Assembly: GCF_015477605.1 (NCBI RefSeq)
Contig: NZ_JADLQX010000003.1
Span: 124,001 to 188,000 of the forward strand
DNA: 64,000 nt
Source of the DNA: Nocardia amamiensis
GTDB taxonomy: Bacteria > Actinomycetota > Actinomycetes > Mycobacteriales > Mycobacteriaceae
Direction of reading: 5' to 3'
A model generated the notes under the pieces. That model had not been told where the DNA came from. It saw only the letters and a program-made list of their open reading frames with translations, and made no database searches. The position numbers were made by a program, and so were the translations under genes. Positions 33,006-42,119 of the stretch are shown here, one piece after another (positions within the stretch are counted from its first letter, which is position 1; every line of letters starts with the position of its first letter).

Positions 33006-33470
33006 CTACTTCCCGTGCGCCCGCAACTGATAGAGCCCCTCGGTCTCCGCCACCACCACGCCGTCGGCGTCGGTGACCACCGCCCGCAAAGTGAAGTCGG
33101 CCTTGCCGTTCGCGGTGGCCTCGGCGGTGATGCGCGCGATCTCGTCCTCCGACAGGGCCGCCTCCGCGCGCACGTCGGTCTTGGCCGGCTTGCGGAAGAA
33201 GATGTGCAGGTCTTTCACCAGCGGATAGAACGCCGCGGTGTCGAAGGTGGCGACGGCGATCGCGCCGCCGAGGATCTCCGCGACGGTGAACAGCACGCCC
33301 GCGTACATCACGCCGAAATGGTTGCCGTTGCCTTCGACGGGCACCGAGGTCGCCGCGAAACCGGGTCGCACCTCGACTGCCTGGACGCCCATCTTGTGCG
33401 CGATCGGGATGGTGAATTCCAATGCCCCGTTGACGATGTCCTTGAACGGAGGAGTATCGACGCCGCTCAT
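33006..33470 (-). CDS. Hotdog-fold thioesterase-like protein (DUF4442/YiiD-C type)
   Basis: A 154-residue protein. It reads FTIPIAHKMGVQAVEVRPGFAA, then GNHFGVMYAGVLFTVAEILGG, then DLHIFFRKPAKTDVR and FTLRAVVTDADG. The HFG motif on the central helix is typical of PaaI/DUF4442 proteins that hydrolyse acyl thioesters. It stands alone; its substrate is not known. Confidence 0.8.
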   Translation of the reverse strand: MSGVDTPPFKDIVNGALEFTIPIAHKMGVQAVEVRPGFAATSVPVEGNGNHFGVMYAGVLFTVAEILGGAIAVATFDTAAFYPLVKDLHIFFRKPAKTDVRAEAALSEDEIARITAEATANGKADFTLRAVVTDADGVVVAETEGLYQLRAHGK

Positions 33471-33657
33471 CCCGCGACCATCCCTTCACCCGGAGGTGGC
33501 CAGCACCTCGTTGTCTCTGCCACGGCCACCTCGGTGGACCTCAGCGAAGCGTAGGCGCTCGGCGGCCGCGTCGACAGAGTATTGGCACATTGCCAACACT
33601 CGCTACTGGAGCCGGTCGGCGCGACCACCGAGTGCGCGCCCCGTCGGTCTCGTCACC

Positions 33658-34224
33658 TCAGCGGGAAGCGGGAGCCAGTTCCCGTGTGATGGCGGTGACG
33701 AAATCGGGCAGGTCGCCCGGATTGCGTGAAGTGAGCAGCGTCCAGCCGTCCTCGGCGGAGCGGACCGCCGGTTCGTCGACCCACGCGCCGCCGGCGTTGA
33801 CGAGATCGGCGCGCAAGGAGAAGTACGAGGTCAGCGTCTTGCCGCGGACCAGCTCGGCATTCACGAGCAGCCAGGGGCCGTGGCAGATCGCGGCGATCGT
33901 CTTGCCCGCGCCCGCGAACTCCTCGGCCAGCTCGATCGCCCGGTCGGTGACCCGCAGCCGGTCCGCGTTCACCGTGCCGCCGGGCACCACGAGCACGTCG
34001 AAGTCGTCGACGGAGACCTCGTGCAGCGACGAATCCGGTTGCACGACCGCGTCTTTGTCCACGTCGTGCCGGAACGTCTGGACCTCTTCGCGCTTGGGCG
34101 CGGCGTGGGTGACCCGCGCGCCCCGCTCGCGCAACTCATCGCGCGGCACCAGCAGTTCGTCCCGCTCCACCCCCATGTTCGAGGTGATGATCAGGACCCT
34201 CGTGCCGTCGAGCTGATCGGTCAT
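33658..34224 (-). CDS. DJ-1/PfpI family protein
   Basis: A 188-residue class I amidotransferase-like protein. The nucleophile elbow is AAICHGPWLLV, the early acid is in RDELRERGARV and VLVVPGGTVNADRLR precedes the elbow. The length and NPGDLPDFVTAI ending match PfpI/YhbO-type proteins, which are involved in protein or glyoxal stress. A GGAG site lies seven bases before the ATG. It is cotranscribed or just adjacent to the MerR gene. Confidence 0.88.
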   Translation of the reverse strand: MTDQLDGTRVLIITSNMGVERDELLVPRDELRERGARVTHAAPKREEVQTFRHDVDKDAVVQPDSSLHEVSVDDFDVLVVPGGTVNADRLRVTDRAIELAEEFAGAGKTIAAICHGPWLLVNAELVRGKTLTSYFSLRADLVNAGGAWVDEPAVRSAEDGWTLLTSRNPGDLPDFVTAITRELAPASR

Positions 34225-34282
34225 GAGCGACTCCTTTCGATCGGAAGTGGTCCTGCTTCGGACATGCCGCTCGACGTCCCGG

Positions 34283-34942
34283 CTAAACCTCGCCGGACGC
34301 GGAAGACGTGGGCTCCATCGGCGGCAACAGCGTGCTGGAGAGATGTTCCTGCGCCAGGCGGCGCAGCGCCGCGAGCAGGGTGTCGCCGAGTATCGTTCCG
34401 ACGATTGCGGTTTCGGTCATCCGCTCGAGACCGCGTTCGTTGCCGACCAAGGCGATGTCGGTGGCGGCGATGGCTTCGCTGGCACCCGCGTAGTCGTCCA
34501 TCGCCGCGACCACGTCCACGTGGCCCAGCAGGCGCAACGCGGCGCACACGTCGACGAGGGTGCCGCGCGCGGGGCTGTCTTCGTGGATTTGCCAGCCCCG
34601 CCGGTCGAGCAGGGCAGCGACGTCTCGGGCGGCCGCCTCCCGCTGCTCGTCACCGACCGGCGACCTGCGCCCGCCCAGCGCGTACTGCACGTGGCCGAGC
34701 GAGTCGCGCGCGGACAGGCTGCCGCTGTCGAGCACCGCGAGCAGTTCCTTGGCCGCCTCGATGGACAGGCCGCCGATATCGAGCAGCGCCCGGATCAGCC
34801 GCAGGCGGCTGACGTGGTCGTCGCCGTATTCCGCCTGGTTGCGATGGGTTCGCAGGCCTGAAGGCAGCAGCCCCTCACGCACGTAGTACTTGATCGTCGC
34901 GGGAGAGACGCCGCTGACGCGGCTGAGTTCGGCGATCCGCAT
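34283..34942 (-). CDS. MerR family transcriptional regulator
   Basis: A 219-residue regulator. The N-terminal domain is MRIAELSRVSGVSPATIKYY, VREGLLPSGLRTHRNQAEYG, and the wing DDHVSRLRLIRALLDIGGLS. The C-terminal part is helical and longer than usual (AAARDVAALLDRRG, DVCAALRLLGHVDVVAAMDD), of the kind found in PCYCGC-like small-effector subfamily members. I start at ATG 34942, which follows GAGGAAG. It is divergent from a membrane-protein operon with a promoter full of dyads, its likely target. Confidence 0.85.
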   Translation of the reverse strand: MRIAELSRVSGVSPATIKYYVREGLLPSGLRTHRNQAEYGDDHVSRLRLIRALLDIGGLSIEAAKELLAVLDSGSLSARDSLGHVQYALGGRRSPVGDEQREAAARDVAALLDRRGWQIHEDSPARGTLVDVCAALRLLGHVDVVAAMDDYAGASEAIAATDIALVGNERGLERMTETAIVGTILGDTLLAALRRLAQEHLSSTLLPPMEPTSSASGEV

Positions 34943-34969
34943 CGGACTTCCTCGGTCTCGGTCGATGTA

Positions 34970-35026
34970 TTGACAGTGGAAAGTACAGCTATCCATAATT
35001 ATGCTGATAGTACAACTATCGATAGT
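34970..35026 (+). promoter_or_regulatory. Promoter and MerR operator candidate
   Basis: TTGACA (34970-34975) and CATAAT (34994-34999) are 18 bases apart. CATAATTATG is a perfect dyad at the -10, and ACTATCGATAGT (35015-35026) is a perfect 12-bp palindrome. It lies between the MerR gene and the operon it faces. Confidence 0.6.
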
Positions 35027-35051
35027 CTCAGTTCTGAAAGGCTGCAAACTC

Positions 35052-36014
35052 GTGACCGCCCTCTTCCAGCGCTATCCCGCCCTGTCCTGGCATCGCCCCC
35101 TGATGCTGCTGGCCGTCGCGATGGCGTTGCTCGTCGTCTGGTCGATCGCGGGCATGGTGCTCGACGATCGCACCCTCACGGGGCTGCCGATCTGGGCCAA
35201 ATCGGCGAAGTTCGCCCTTTCCGTGCTGGTCTACGCCGTGACCTGGGCATGGCTGATCGCGCAGCTCACCCGCTGGCGGCGGACCGCGTGGTGGGCGGGC
35301 ACCATCGCGGCGCTCGGCCTCGCGCTGGAGTTGGCCATCATCGTGACCCAGATCGTGCGCGGTACCACCAGTCACTTCAATTTCACGACGCCGTTGAACG
35401 CGGTGCTGTGGGAGACGATGGGCTCATCGATCGTGGTGGTCTGGATCGCCACGCTGGTCGTGTCGGCGGTGCTGTTCGTAAATCCGACGGCCGACCACGC
35501 CCGCAACGCGGCGATCCGGTGCGGCACCGTGCTGGCGCTCGCCGGCGCAGCGCTCGGCTTCTTGATGCTTCGGGAGACGCCGGAACAGCGGGCCGCGGGC
35601 GGCTCGATCAGCGGGGCCCACACGGTCGGACTTCCCGATGGCGGACCAGGGTTGCCGATTCTCGGCTGGAGCACCGCCGGAGGCGATCTGCGGATTCCAC
35701 ATTTCCTCGGAATGCATGCGTTACAGGTGCTTCCCTTGGTTCTGCTCGCGGTGGAACTCGCGGCGCGGCGGATTCCGGTACTGCGATCAATGGAGACCAG
35801 AGGAACGCTCGTCAAGATCGTCACGGCGACCTATGGCGCCGTGCTGGCGGTGCTTACCTGGCAGGCGTTGCGGGGGCAGTCGGTGGTGCATCCCGATGCG
35901 CCGACGCTGGTCGCCTTCGGTGTGATCACCGTTGCCGCCGCGGGTTCGACGGCTGCGGCACTGCGGCCGAAGCCGGTGGTTGTGGACCGCGTCCCAGTAG
36001 GGACCAGCCGATGA
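35052..36014 (+). CDS. Uncharacterised multispanning membrane protein
   Basis: A 320-residue protein with about eight hydrophobic segments. The first helix is MLLAVAMALLVVWSIAG, then LTGLPIWAKSAKFALSVLVYAVTWAWLI, then GLALELAIIVTQIVRG, and later IPHFLGMHALQVLPLVLLAVELA. The stretch IWAKSAKFALSVLVY and the HFLGMHALQ motif recur in a family of actinobacterial proteins of unknown function. The GTG at 35052 is the likely start, ten bases after GAAAGG. It heads an operon with ABA4-like and DoxX proteins, coupled by ATGA, facing the MerR gene. Confidence 0.75.
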   Translation: MTALFQRYPALSWHRPLMLLAVAMALLVVWSIAGMVLDDRTLTGLPIWAKSAKFALSVLVYAVTWAWLIAQLTRWRRTAWWAGTIAALGLALELAIIVTQIVRGTTSHFNFTTPLNAVLWETMGSSIVVVWIATLVVSAVLFVNPTADHARNAAIRCGTVLALAGAALGFLMLRETPEQRAAGGSISGAHTVGLPDGGPGLPILGWSTAGGDLRIPHFLGMHALQVLPLVLLAVELAARRIPVLRSMETRGTLVKIVTATYGAVLAVLTWQALRGQSVVHPDAPTLVAFGVITVAAAGSTAAALRPKPVVVDRVPVGTSR

Positions 36015-36457
36015 CGAACCTTCTTTTCGACCTCATCTTCTGGTTCGCCGCGCCGTTCTGGACCCTGATGATCCTGGCACCGAGATGGGAGCGGACGAGC
36101 GCCGTCGTCGCGTCACCGCTCATCTGCCTTCCACCGCTGATCATCTACGCGGCGCTGGTCGTCCCCGAGTTCGGCCCGTTCGCCAGTGTCCTGATCAACC
36201 CGAATCTGCCCGGGCTGCAGAGCGTCCTCGGCAGCGGCTCCGGCGCGGCGGCCGCCTGGGCACACTTCGTGGGATTCGATCTGTTCCTCGGGCGATGGAT
36301 CTTCCTCGACAGCCGCACTCGTGGGCTGCCGCCGCTACTGATCAGTCCCCTGCTGCTGCTCACCATCCTGTTCGCGCCGATCGGCGTGCTGCTCTACCTG
36401 CTCATCCGGCTCACCAAAGCTCCGGCGCCCAATCAATCCGTCCCCATGGAGGCATGA
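36011..36457 (+). CDS. ABA4-like (DUF4281) membrane protein
   Basis: A 148-residue protein with four membrane segments. WFAAPFWTLMILAP, AWAHFVGFDLFLGRWIFLDSR and LLISPLLLLTILFAPIGVLLYLLIR match the DUF4281 family; the ABA4 plant member acts in neoxanthin formation. The bacterial function is unknown. The HFVGFDLFxGRW motif is the family hallmark. It is coupled to both neighbours by ATGA overlaps. Confidence 0.85.
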   Translation: MTNLLFDLIFWFAAPFWTLMILAPRWERTSAVVASPLICLPPLIIYAALVVPEFGPFASVLINPNLPGLQSVLGSGSGAAAAWAHFVGFDLFLGRWIFLDSRTRGLPPLLISPLLLLTILFAPIGVLLYLLIRLTKAPAPNQSVPMEA

Positions 36458-36978
36458 TGGAAACCCTGCTCGTTCTACTGACCACGCTGCTCGTGCTGCG
36501 CGCGGCAGGCGCACTCGGCGCTCGCCGGTTCACCGACTGGCCCACCTGTGCCGCATACGCCCTCGGCGTGATGCTGATCATGACCGGCACCACGCATTTC
36601 CTTCCCGAGGCATTCGCGGACTCTCCCGCGCCCACACACGCGGACTTCATCCCCATGGTGCCGCCGTTCGTGCCGCTGCCCGGTCTCATGATCTATCTGA
36701 CCGGGGTCTTGGAACTGCTCGGCGCGCTGGGCCTGTTCCGCACGAAGACCCGCCGCCCCGCCGGGGTCGGGCTGGTCGCGCTGTTCGTCGTTATGCTGCC
36801 CGCCAATATCTACGCCGCCGTGTCCGACGTGCCGTTCAACGGCGCACCCGCGACACCGCTGTGGGCGCGGATCCCCGAGCAGGTGCTGTACATCGGCGTC
36901 GCCCTGTGGGCAGCGGGAGTGCTGCGGTTCCCGCGACGAGGCCGCACGCGAATCGCGAAAAACCACGTGACCGCCTGA
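36454..36978 (+). CDS. DoxX family membrane protein
   Basis: A 174-residue protein. It has four membrane segments with the DoxX-type block ALGVMLIMTGTTHFLPEAFADS, FVPLPGLMIYLTGVLELLGALGLF and VALFVVMLPANIYAAVS. The start ATG (36454 or 36457) overlaps the previous stop and follows GGAGG. It is the last gene of the MerR-facing operon, and a terminator follows. Confidence 0.85.
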   Translation: MMETLLVLLTTLLVLRAAGALGARRFTDWPTCAAYALGVMLIMTGTTHFLPEAFADSPAPTHADFIPMVPPFVPLPGLMIYLTGVLELLGALGLFRTKTRRPAGVGLVALFVVMLPANIYAAVSDVPFNGAPATPLWARIPEQVLYIGVALWAAGVLRFPRRGRTRIAKNHVTA

Positions 36979-36997
36979 CCACAGCCGACGCAAGACC

Positions 36998-37028
36998 GCA
37001 CCGAGGCTCGCTCAGCGGGCCTCGGTGC
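36998..37028 (+). terminator. Stem-loop terminator after the DoxX operon
   Basis: GCACCGAGGC (36998-37007) and GCCTCGGTGC (37019-37028) pair perfectly, followed by TTTAG. Confidence 0.8.
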
Positions 37029-37190
37029 TTTAGCGCGTCCGTCGCGTTCTTCAATGGCCGGAAGCCATGAAGTCCAGCCCGCCTCGATTCCGGAGCGCCC
37101 GCGCGCAGCAGCGGGAACAGCCGTGTGGAGTCCGAACACCGGCCGGTCGCCGCGCCTGCGGTGACGGACCGCACACTGCAACGGACATCC

Positions 37191-37205
37191 CATACGGTAT
37201 GGTAT
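37191..37205. promoter_or_regulatory. TetR operator candidate
   Basis: CATACGGTATGG is a near-perfect dyad with a repeated GTATGG. It is 27 bases before the TetR start codon, so self-control is likely. Confidence 0.5.
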
Positions 37206-37231
37206 GGACACAGGCGGCAGAGGAGGTTCCG

Positions 37232-37777
37232 ATGACCAAGCGCGATTGGCTCGACGCGGGGTTCGCGGTGCTGGCCGAAGACGGGGCGCGCGCCCTGACG
37301 GTCGATCGTTTATGCGCCGACCTCGGGCTGACGAAAGGGTCGTTCTACCACCACTTCCGGGGCATGTCGGGATACAAGACCGCCCTGCTCGAGCATTTCG
37401 AGACCGAGTTCACCGGACGCTACATCGCCGAGGCGGAACAGGGCGACGCCCCCGCGCACGAGAAGCTGGCTCGCTTGCGCAATCGCATCCTCGCGGATCA
37501 CGAAGCGGAGCGCGCGGTGGAGATCGCGATGCGTGCCTGGGCGATGCAGGATCCCGAGGTATACCGACTCCACGAGCGCGTGGACCAGCGGCGCGTCGAC
37601 TACGTCGAGGCACTGCTGCGCGATATCGGCGAATTCGGTGACGAGACACAGCATTTGGCGCGCCTGTACTACCTCGCGCTGATCGGGGCGCAGCAGGTGA
37701 TTCCGCCGCTGCCCCCGCAGGACATCGCCGAGATCTATGCCTTCGTCAGGCGACTGGCGACGAAGAAGGAGAAGTGA
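37232..37777 (+). CDS. TetR family transcriptional regulator
   Basis: A 181-residue regulator. The HTH is KRDWLDAGFAVLAEDG, LTVDRLCADLGLTKGSFYHHF. The C-terminal domain has ERAVEIAMRAWAMQDPEV and LARLYYLALIGAQQVIP, the AcrR-like class. The ATG at 37232 follows AGGAGG. It is coupled to the DUF6463 gene that follows, and the dyad at 37191 lies in its promoter. Confidence 0.87.
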   Translation: MTKRDWLDAGFAVLAEDGARALTVDRLCADLGLTKGSFYHHFRGMSGYKTALLEHFETEFTGRYIAEAEQGDAPAHEKLARLRNRILADHEAERAVEIAMRAWAMQDPEVYRLHERVDQRRVDYVEALLRDIGEFGDETQHLARLYYLALIGAQQVIPPLPPQDIAEIYAFVRRLATKKEK

Positions 37778-38178
37778 TGCCTGCACTCGGTCCCTGGGTA
37801 CCGCGGCTGATCTTCGCGACGGCAGCCATCCATTTCGTGTGGGCTTTCGTGCAGCCCAACGATTGGGCGGGCATCGCGGGAGAAGGATTCTGGGCGACGG
37901 CCGTCGATGTCGACGACCCGAACTACTTCGCACGCGACGCCAGCGTGTGGTTCATGATGTGCGGAATCGCGCTGTTGTCCATCGGCGCGCTCACCCGGGA
38001 CGCGCTGTCCGCTACCGGACGCGTTCCCGGCCACGTCGGGTGGTACCTGGTCGCGATCGGAATTCCCTTGACTGTCATCTACTTTCCCGTCACGGGCGGA
38101 TGGCTGATCCTGGGTATCGGGGCGGTGGCGCTGGGGGCCGCGCGCCGCTCGGTCACCGGGCGGCAACACGCGACCTGA
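37777..38178 (+). CDS. DUF6463 family membrane protein
   Basis: A 133-residue protein with four hydrophobic segments. LIFATAAIHFVWAFVQPNDW, WFMMCGIALLSIGALT and LVAIGIPLTVIYFPVTGGW are typical of the small four-helix DUF6463 proteins. The ATG at 37777 follows AAGGAGA; an in-frame GTG three bases earlier overlaps the stop. The function is unknown. Confidence 0.72.
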   Translation: MPALGPWVPRLIFATAAIHFVWAFVQPNDWAGIAGEGFWATAVDVDDPNYFARDASVWFMMCGIALLSIGALTRDALSATGRVPGHVGWYLVAIGIPLTVIYFPVTGGWLILGIGAVALGAARRSVTGRQHAT

Positions 38179-38340
38179 TCCGGCTTCTCTTCCAACGCAA
38201 CTGTTGCGAACTCGGCCTGGCGATATCTCCCCGCGCCCAGCCGCTTCGCCGACCCCGGATCCCGGCGGTCATCACGTCATTCACCACATGCAACCGGGGT
38301 AGCGCTGTCGCGCGCGAACAACAATCGAAAGGACTTCCCA

Positions 38341-39269
38341 TGAGGGTTGTACTCGCGGGAGCGACCGGAACATTGGGATCGCAACTGCTCCCCCTCCTGC
38401 TGGCCGCCGGTCACAGCGTCACGGCGCTGACACGGTCGACGACCGGCGCGCGGCGCGTGCGCCGTGCCGGTGCGTCCGCGCTGGTGGTCGACGTAATGGA
38501 TCGGCAGGCGTTGCTGCGAGCCGTCGACGGGCGCACCGCCGACGCGGTGATCCACCAAGCGACCGCGCTGTCCACCCTGCCGCGCAGGCATCGCGACCTC
38601 TACGCCACCGACGCCTTGCGTGAAGAGGGCACCGCCAATCTGCTCCGCGCCGCCGAAGAACTCGGCGCCCGGCGCTTCGTCACACAATCCTTCTTCCTCG
38701 GGTACGGCTATCACGATCACGGGGACGAACCGGTCACCGAGGACGAGCCCTTCGCCCCGCCCGCGCGCGGCGAGTTCGAACGACATGCGCGATCGATGCG
38801 CTCCAACGAGCAACAGGTGCGCGACGCCCACGGCATCGAAGGGGTCGCGCTGCGCTACGGACTGTTCTACGGACCCGAACCGAGCACCCGAGCGTTGATG
38901 GACATGGCCCGTGCCCGGCGGCTTCCGATCGTCCGGCCCGGCGGGACGACTTCGCCGATCCACATCGCGGATGCCGCGGCGGCGACCGTCGCCGCCCTCG
39001 AACGCGGACGGCCCGGCGCGGCATACAACATCGCCGACGATCATCCGCTGCCGTTCGCCGAGTACGTCCGAGCGCTGGCCACGGCCGCGGCCGCACCGCC
39101 GCCGCCGCGGATGCCCGCACTGTTTCTGCGGCCGCTTCCGTACATGTACGCCCTGATGGTGCGGAGCCGGATCCGGCTGTCGAACGCCAAGGCGAAGGAC
39201 GAACTCGCCTGGACACCGCAGTTCCCATCGGTGCACGACGGCCTCGCCGCCATGACGGAATCTCGATGA
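38341..39269 (+). CDS. NAD-dependent epimerase/dehydratase family protein
   Basis: A 309-residue extended SDR. It begins MRVVLAGATGTLGSQLLPLLL (TGxxGxxG-type NAD site). YHDHGDEPVTEDEPFAP precedes a region where the usual YxxxK is weak (FERHARSMRSNEQ), then GVALRYGLFYGP, and IHIADAAAATVAALERG. The lack of a clean Tyr-Lys pair suggests an atypical SDR of the NmrA/epimerase type, possibly not catalytic. A 160-bp leader precedes it. Confidence 0.8.
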
Positions 39270-39306
39270 CCGAGCCCTGATCCGAACGACACGAAAGTGA
39301 CGAGCA

Positions 39307-40278
39307 ATGAATCCGCCAGCTATGCAGAAAATCGCGGCGACCGATCCCGGCGTATCGGCGATGTCGTTGCCGCGCAAGGCGTTGTCGCTCGCGGCGGCTC
39401 CGGCGGGCGCTCTCCTCGGTGCCGTGCTGGCCTTCCGCATGTATCACCCGCCGCGGCGCGAACACCATCGTTCGCCAGAGGATTTCGGGCTGAACGCGAT
39501 CGAGCGAACAGTCGAGTTCGCGCCGGGCAAGCACATCCACCTGTGGCTGTGCGAGGGCGATGCCGATCGGGTCGTGGTGCTCGGTCACGGGGTCGGGCTC
39601 AGCAAGTCGGCGTCACTCGCCCACGCGAAGTTCTTGCACGAGGCCGGGTACACGGTGTGCCTGTTCGACCATCGCAACCATGGCGCCAGCAGCGCCGATC
39701 GCCGGTTCCGGCGGGTCGGTGAGCATTTCACCACCGACATCGTTTCCGTGGTGTCAGCACTGCGCGGATCGCCGACGTATCATTCGGCCAAGATCGCGTT
39801 GTACGGGTTCTCGTTCTCGACCTTTCCTTCGGTGAACGCCCTGACCCGCCAAGAGTTCTCGGTGGACGCCATCGTCTGCGACAGCGGACCCGGTGACGAC
39901 GGGCGCGAGATCTTCGAGAGCTTCCTCCGCGTCGGCGCGTTGCCGCTGCCTGGCCTGTTATCGGCGGGTCCCGCCGGAAAGGTCACGGCCGCCTCGATGA
40001 GCTCCACCGCGCTGCTCATGCTGGGTGTCGACTGGCCTCCGGCTCCGACGCCAGCCCTCGAACACGTGCCCGCCCTGCTCATCTCAGGTGGCGACGACCG
40101 GATCATATCCCCCGACTCGGTCCGATCCTTCGCCGGACGGTACCGACGGTTCCGAGCCCTCATACTGCCCGGCGTCGAACACTTGGCCGGACTGAAGACC
40201 GAACCGCGCACCTACACCGAAACCGTCCTCGAATTCCTCGCTCAGGCATTGCGGGTCGACCGGATCATCGGCGACTGA
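39307..40278 (+). CDS. Alpha/beta hydrolase
   Basis: A 323-residue hydrolase. An N-terminal hydrophobic helix (ALSLAAAPAGALLGAVLAF) may anchor it. The oxyanion loop GHGVGLSKSASLAH, DHRNHGASS, the nucleophile YGFSFSTFPSV (G-x-S-x-S rather than G-x-S-x-G), the acid in ISGGDDRIISP and the His in GVEHLAGL complete the fold. It follows the epimerase gene by 37 bases. A terminator lies after its stop. Confidence 0.83.
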   Translation: MNPPAMQKIAATDPGVSAMSLPRKALSLAAAPAGALLGAVLAFRMYHPPRREHHRSPEDFGLNAIERTVEFAPGKHIHLWLCEGDADRVVVLGHGVGLSKSASLAHAKFLHEAGYTVCLFDHRNHGASSADRRFRRVGEHFTTDIVSVVSALRGSPTYHSAKIALYGFSFSTFPSVNALTRQEFSVDAIVCDSGPGDDGREIFESFLRVGALPLPGLLSAGPAGKVTAASMSSTALLMLGVDWPPAPTPALEHVPALLISGGDDRIISPDSVRSFAGRYRRFRALILPGVEHLAGLKTEPRTYTETVLEFLAQALRVDRIIGD

Positions 40279-40312
40279 AATGTGTACATCCCGGCCGGAA
40301 CGGGCAACGCGG

Positions 40313-40352
40313 CCGAAGGGACCGGCCCGCGAATCCGAGTCGGTCCCTTCGG
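40313..40352. terminator. Bidirectional stem-loop terminator
   Basis: CCGAAGGGACCG and CGGTCCCTTCGG pair over 12 bp around a 16-base loop, between the convergent hydrolase and IPT/TIG genes. Confidence 0.8.
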
Positions 40353-40400
40353 TGCTCACACATGGCCTCGCTCAGAGCGGGGCCGGTGCGGGCAATTCCG

Positions 40401-42119
40401 TCAGCTGTAGGTGTAGGAAACGCCGGTAGCGATGCCACCTGGGGTGGCGACCGTGACGGGCACCGTACCGAGGCCCGCCGGCGTGACCGCGGTGATCTGC
40501 GTAGGCGAGTTGACCGTGAACGACGTCGCCGGAAGGATTCCGAAGAACACCGCAGTGGCACCCGTGAATCCGGTACCGGTCAGCGTCACGGTGGTTCCTC
40601 CGGTCACCGGACCCGTAGCCGGGCTGATCGACGTCAAGGTCGGAGCTGGCACGTACGTGAACGAAACCCCGGCGCTCGTACCAGCCGCGGTCGTCACCGT
40701 GACCGGCACCGTCCCCGTTCCCGGAGGAGCGAGCGCAATGATCGAGGTGTCGGACAAGGCGATGAAGAACGTCGCCGGAGTGGCGCCGAAATTCACGGCG
40801 GTAGTGCCGGTGAACCCCGTGCCGGTCAAGGTCACCAGGACCCCGCCGGTCACCGGACCCGTACTCGGACTGATCGACACAATCGCGGGAATCCCCACAT
40901 ACGTGAACGGCAACCCGTTACTCGGACCCGACGGTGTGGTGACCGTCACCTGCACCGTCCCCGTTCCTGGCGGAGCCACCGCCGTGACCTGGTTGTCCGA
41001 CACGACGGTGAACGAAGTCGCGGGCGTGGCACCGAAATTGACTCCGGTGGTGCCGGACAGACCGACGCCGGTGAGAGTCACCGTAGTGCCCCCGGCTTGC
41101 GGTCCCACCAACGGATTCAAGAAGAACAGGATCGGCGGCAGCACGTAGGTGAAGGGAATACCGTTGCTCGTACCGCCTGGGGTGGTGACGGTGACGGGCA
41201 CCGTACCGATCCCCACTGGAGAGACCGCAGTGATCTGCGTAGGCGAGTTGACCGTGAACGACGTCGCCGGAAGGATTCCGAAGAACACCGCGGTAGCGCC
41301 GGTGAACCCCGTGCCGGTCAAAATGACCGTGGTTCCTCCGGTCACCGGACCGGAAGTGGGGCTGATCGACGTCAGCGTGGGAGCCGGCACATACGTGAAC
41401 GAGACCCCGGCACTCGTACCCGCCGCGGTCGTCACCGTGACCGGAACCGTCCCCGTTCCTGGCGGAGCGATCGCAACGATCAACGTATCGGACAACACGG
41501 CGTAGAACGTCGCCGGAGTAGCGCCGAAATTCACGGCGGTAGCGCCGGTGAACCCTGTGCCGGTCAAGGTCACCAGGACCCCGCCGGTCACCGGACCCGT
41601 ACTGGGACTGATCGAAGCAATCACGGGAACCCCCACGTATGTGAACGGAAGACCATTACTCGAACCCGACGGCGTAGTGACCGTCACCTGCACCGTGCCC
41701 GCACCGGGCGGAGCGACCGCCGTGACCTGCGTGTCCGACACCACCGTGAACGAAGCCGCCGGCGTAGCGCCGAAACTGACCGCGGTAGCACCGGAGAGAC
41801 CCGAACCGGTCAGAATCACCGGAGTCCCACCGGCAGCCGGTCCTCCGGTGGGGGTGAGCGAGGTCAACGAAGGAACCTGAGCGTAGGTATAGGGAAACCC
41901 ATTACTCGTTCCCCCTGCGTTGGAGACGGTGACTTGCACCGTCCCCGTCCCCGGCGGTGCGATCGCCGTTATCTGCGAAGGAGAATCCATCGTAAAGGTG
42001 GTCGCGGTCGTACCGAACCGGACCGTAGTCGGTCCGGTGAACCCGCTACCGCTGATAACCACGCTGTTGCCCCCGGAAGTCGGCCCCGAGGTTGGAGATA
42101 GAGAAGTGATAGTAGGCAT
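40401..42119 (-). CDS. Protein of seven tandem IPT/TIG domains
   Basis: A 572-residue protein made only of about seven 82-residue IPT/TIG immunoglobulin-like repeats, each starting P-xxxSLSPTSGPxSGG, then VTLTGTGFTGATAVxFG, then TQITAVAPPGTGTVxVTVTT and SNGLPFTYV. The first repeat stands alone; repeats 2-4 and 5-7 form a duplicated three-repeat block of about 245 residues. There is no signal peptide, no anchor and no other domain, unusual for a protein of this kind. AAGGAGG precedes the ATG. Such proteins are often phage tail fibre or adhesin parts, but no phage gene is nearby. It could be exported by a non-Sec route. Confidence 0.88.
   Translation of the reverse strand: MPTITSLSPTSGPTSGGNSVVISGSGFTGPTTVRFGTTATTFTMDSPSQITAIAPPGTGTVQVTVSNAGGTSNGFPYTYAQVPSLTSLTPTGGPAAGGTPVILTGSGLSGATAVSFGATPAASFTVVSDTQVTAVAPPGAGTVQVTVTTPSGSSNGLPFTYVGVPVIASISPSTGPVTGGVLVTLTGTGFTGATAVNFGATPATFYAVLSDTLIVAIAPPGTGTVPVTVTTAAGTSAGVSFTYVPAPTLTSISPTSGPVTGGTTVILTGTGFTGATAVFFGILPATSFTVNSPTQITAVSPVGIGTVPVTVTTPGGTSNGIPFTYVLPPILFFLNPLVGPQAGGTTVTLTGVGLSGTTGVNFGATPATSFTVVSDNQVTAVAPPGTGTVQVTVTTPSGPSNGLPFTYVGIPAIVSISPSTGPVTGGVLVTLTGTGFTGTTAVNFGATPATFFIALSDTSIIALAPPGTGTVPVTVTTAAGTSAGVSFTYVPAPTLTSISPATGPVTGGTTVTLTGTGFTGATAVFFGILPATSFTVNSPTQITAVTPAGLGTVPVTVATPGGIATGVSYTYS

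Noticed and set aside
40362..42101. A 579-residue plus-strand frame antisense to the IPT/TIG gene
   Set aside because: It is a repeat-derived shadow rich in Arg/Asp/His; the minus strand has a good ribosome site and clear IPT repeats.
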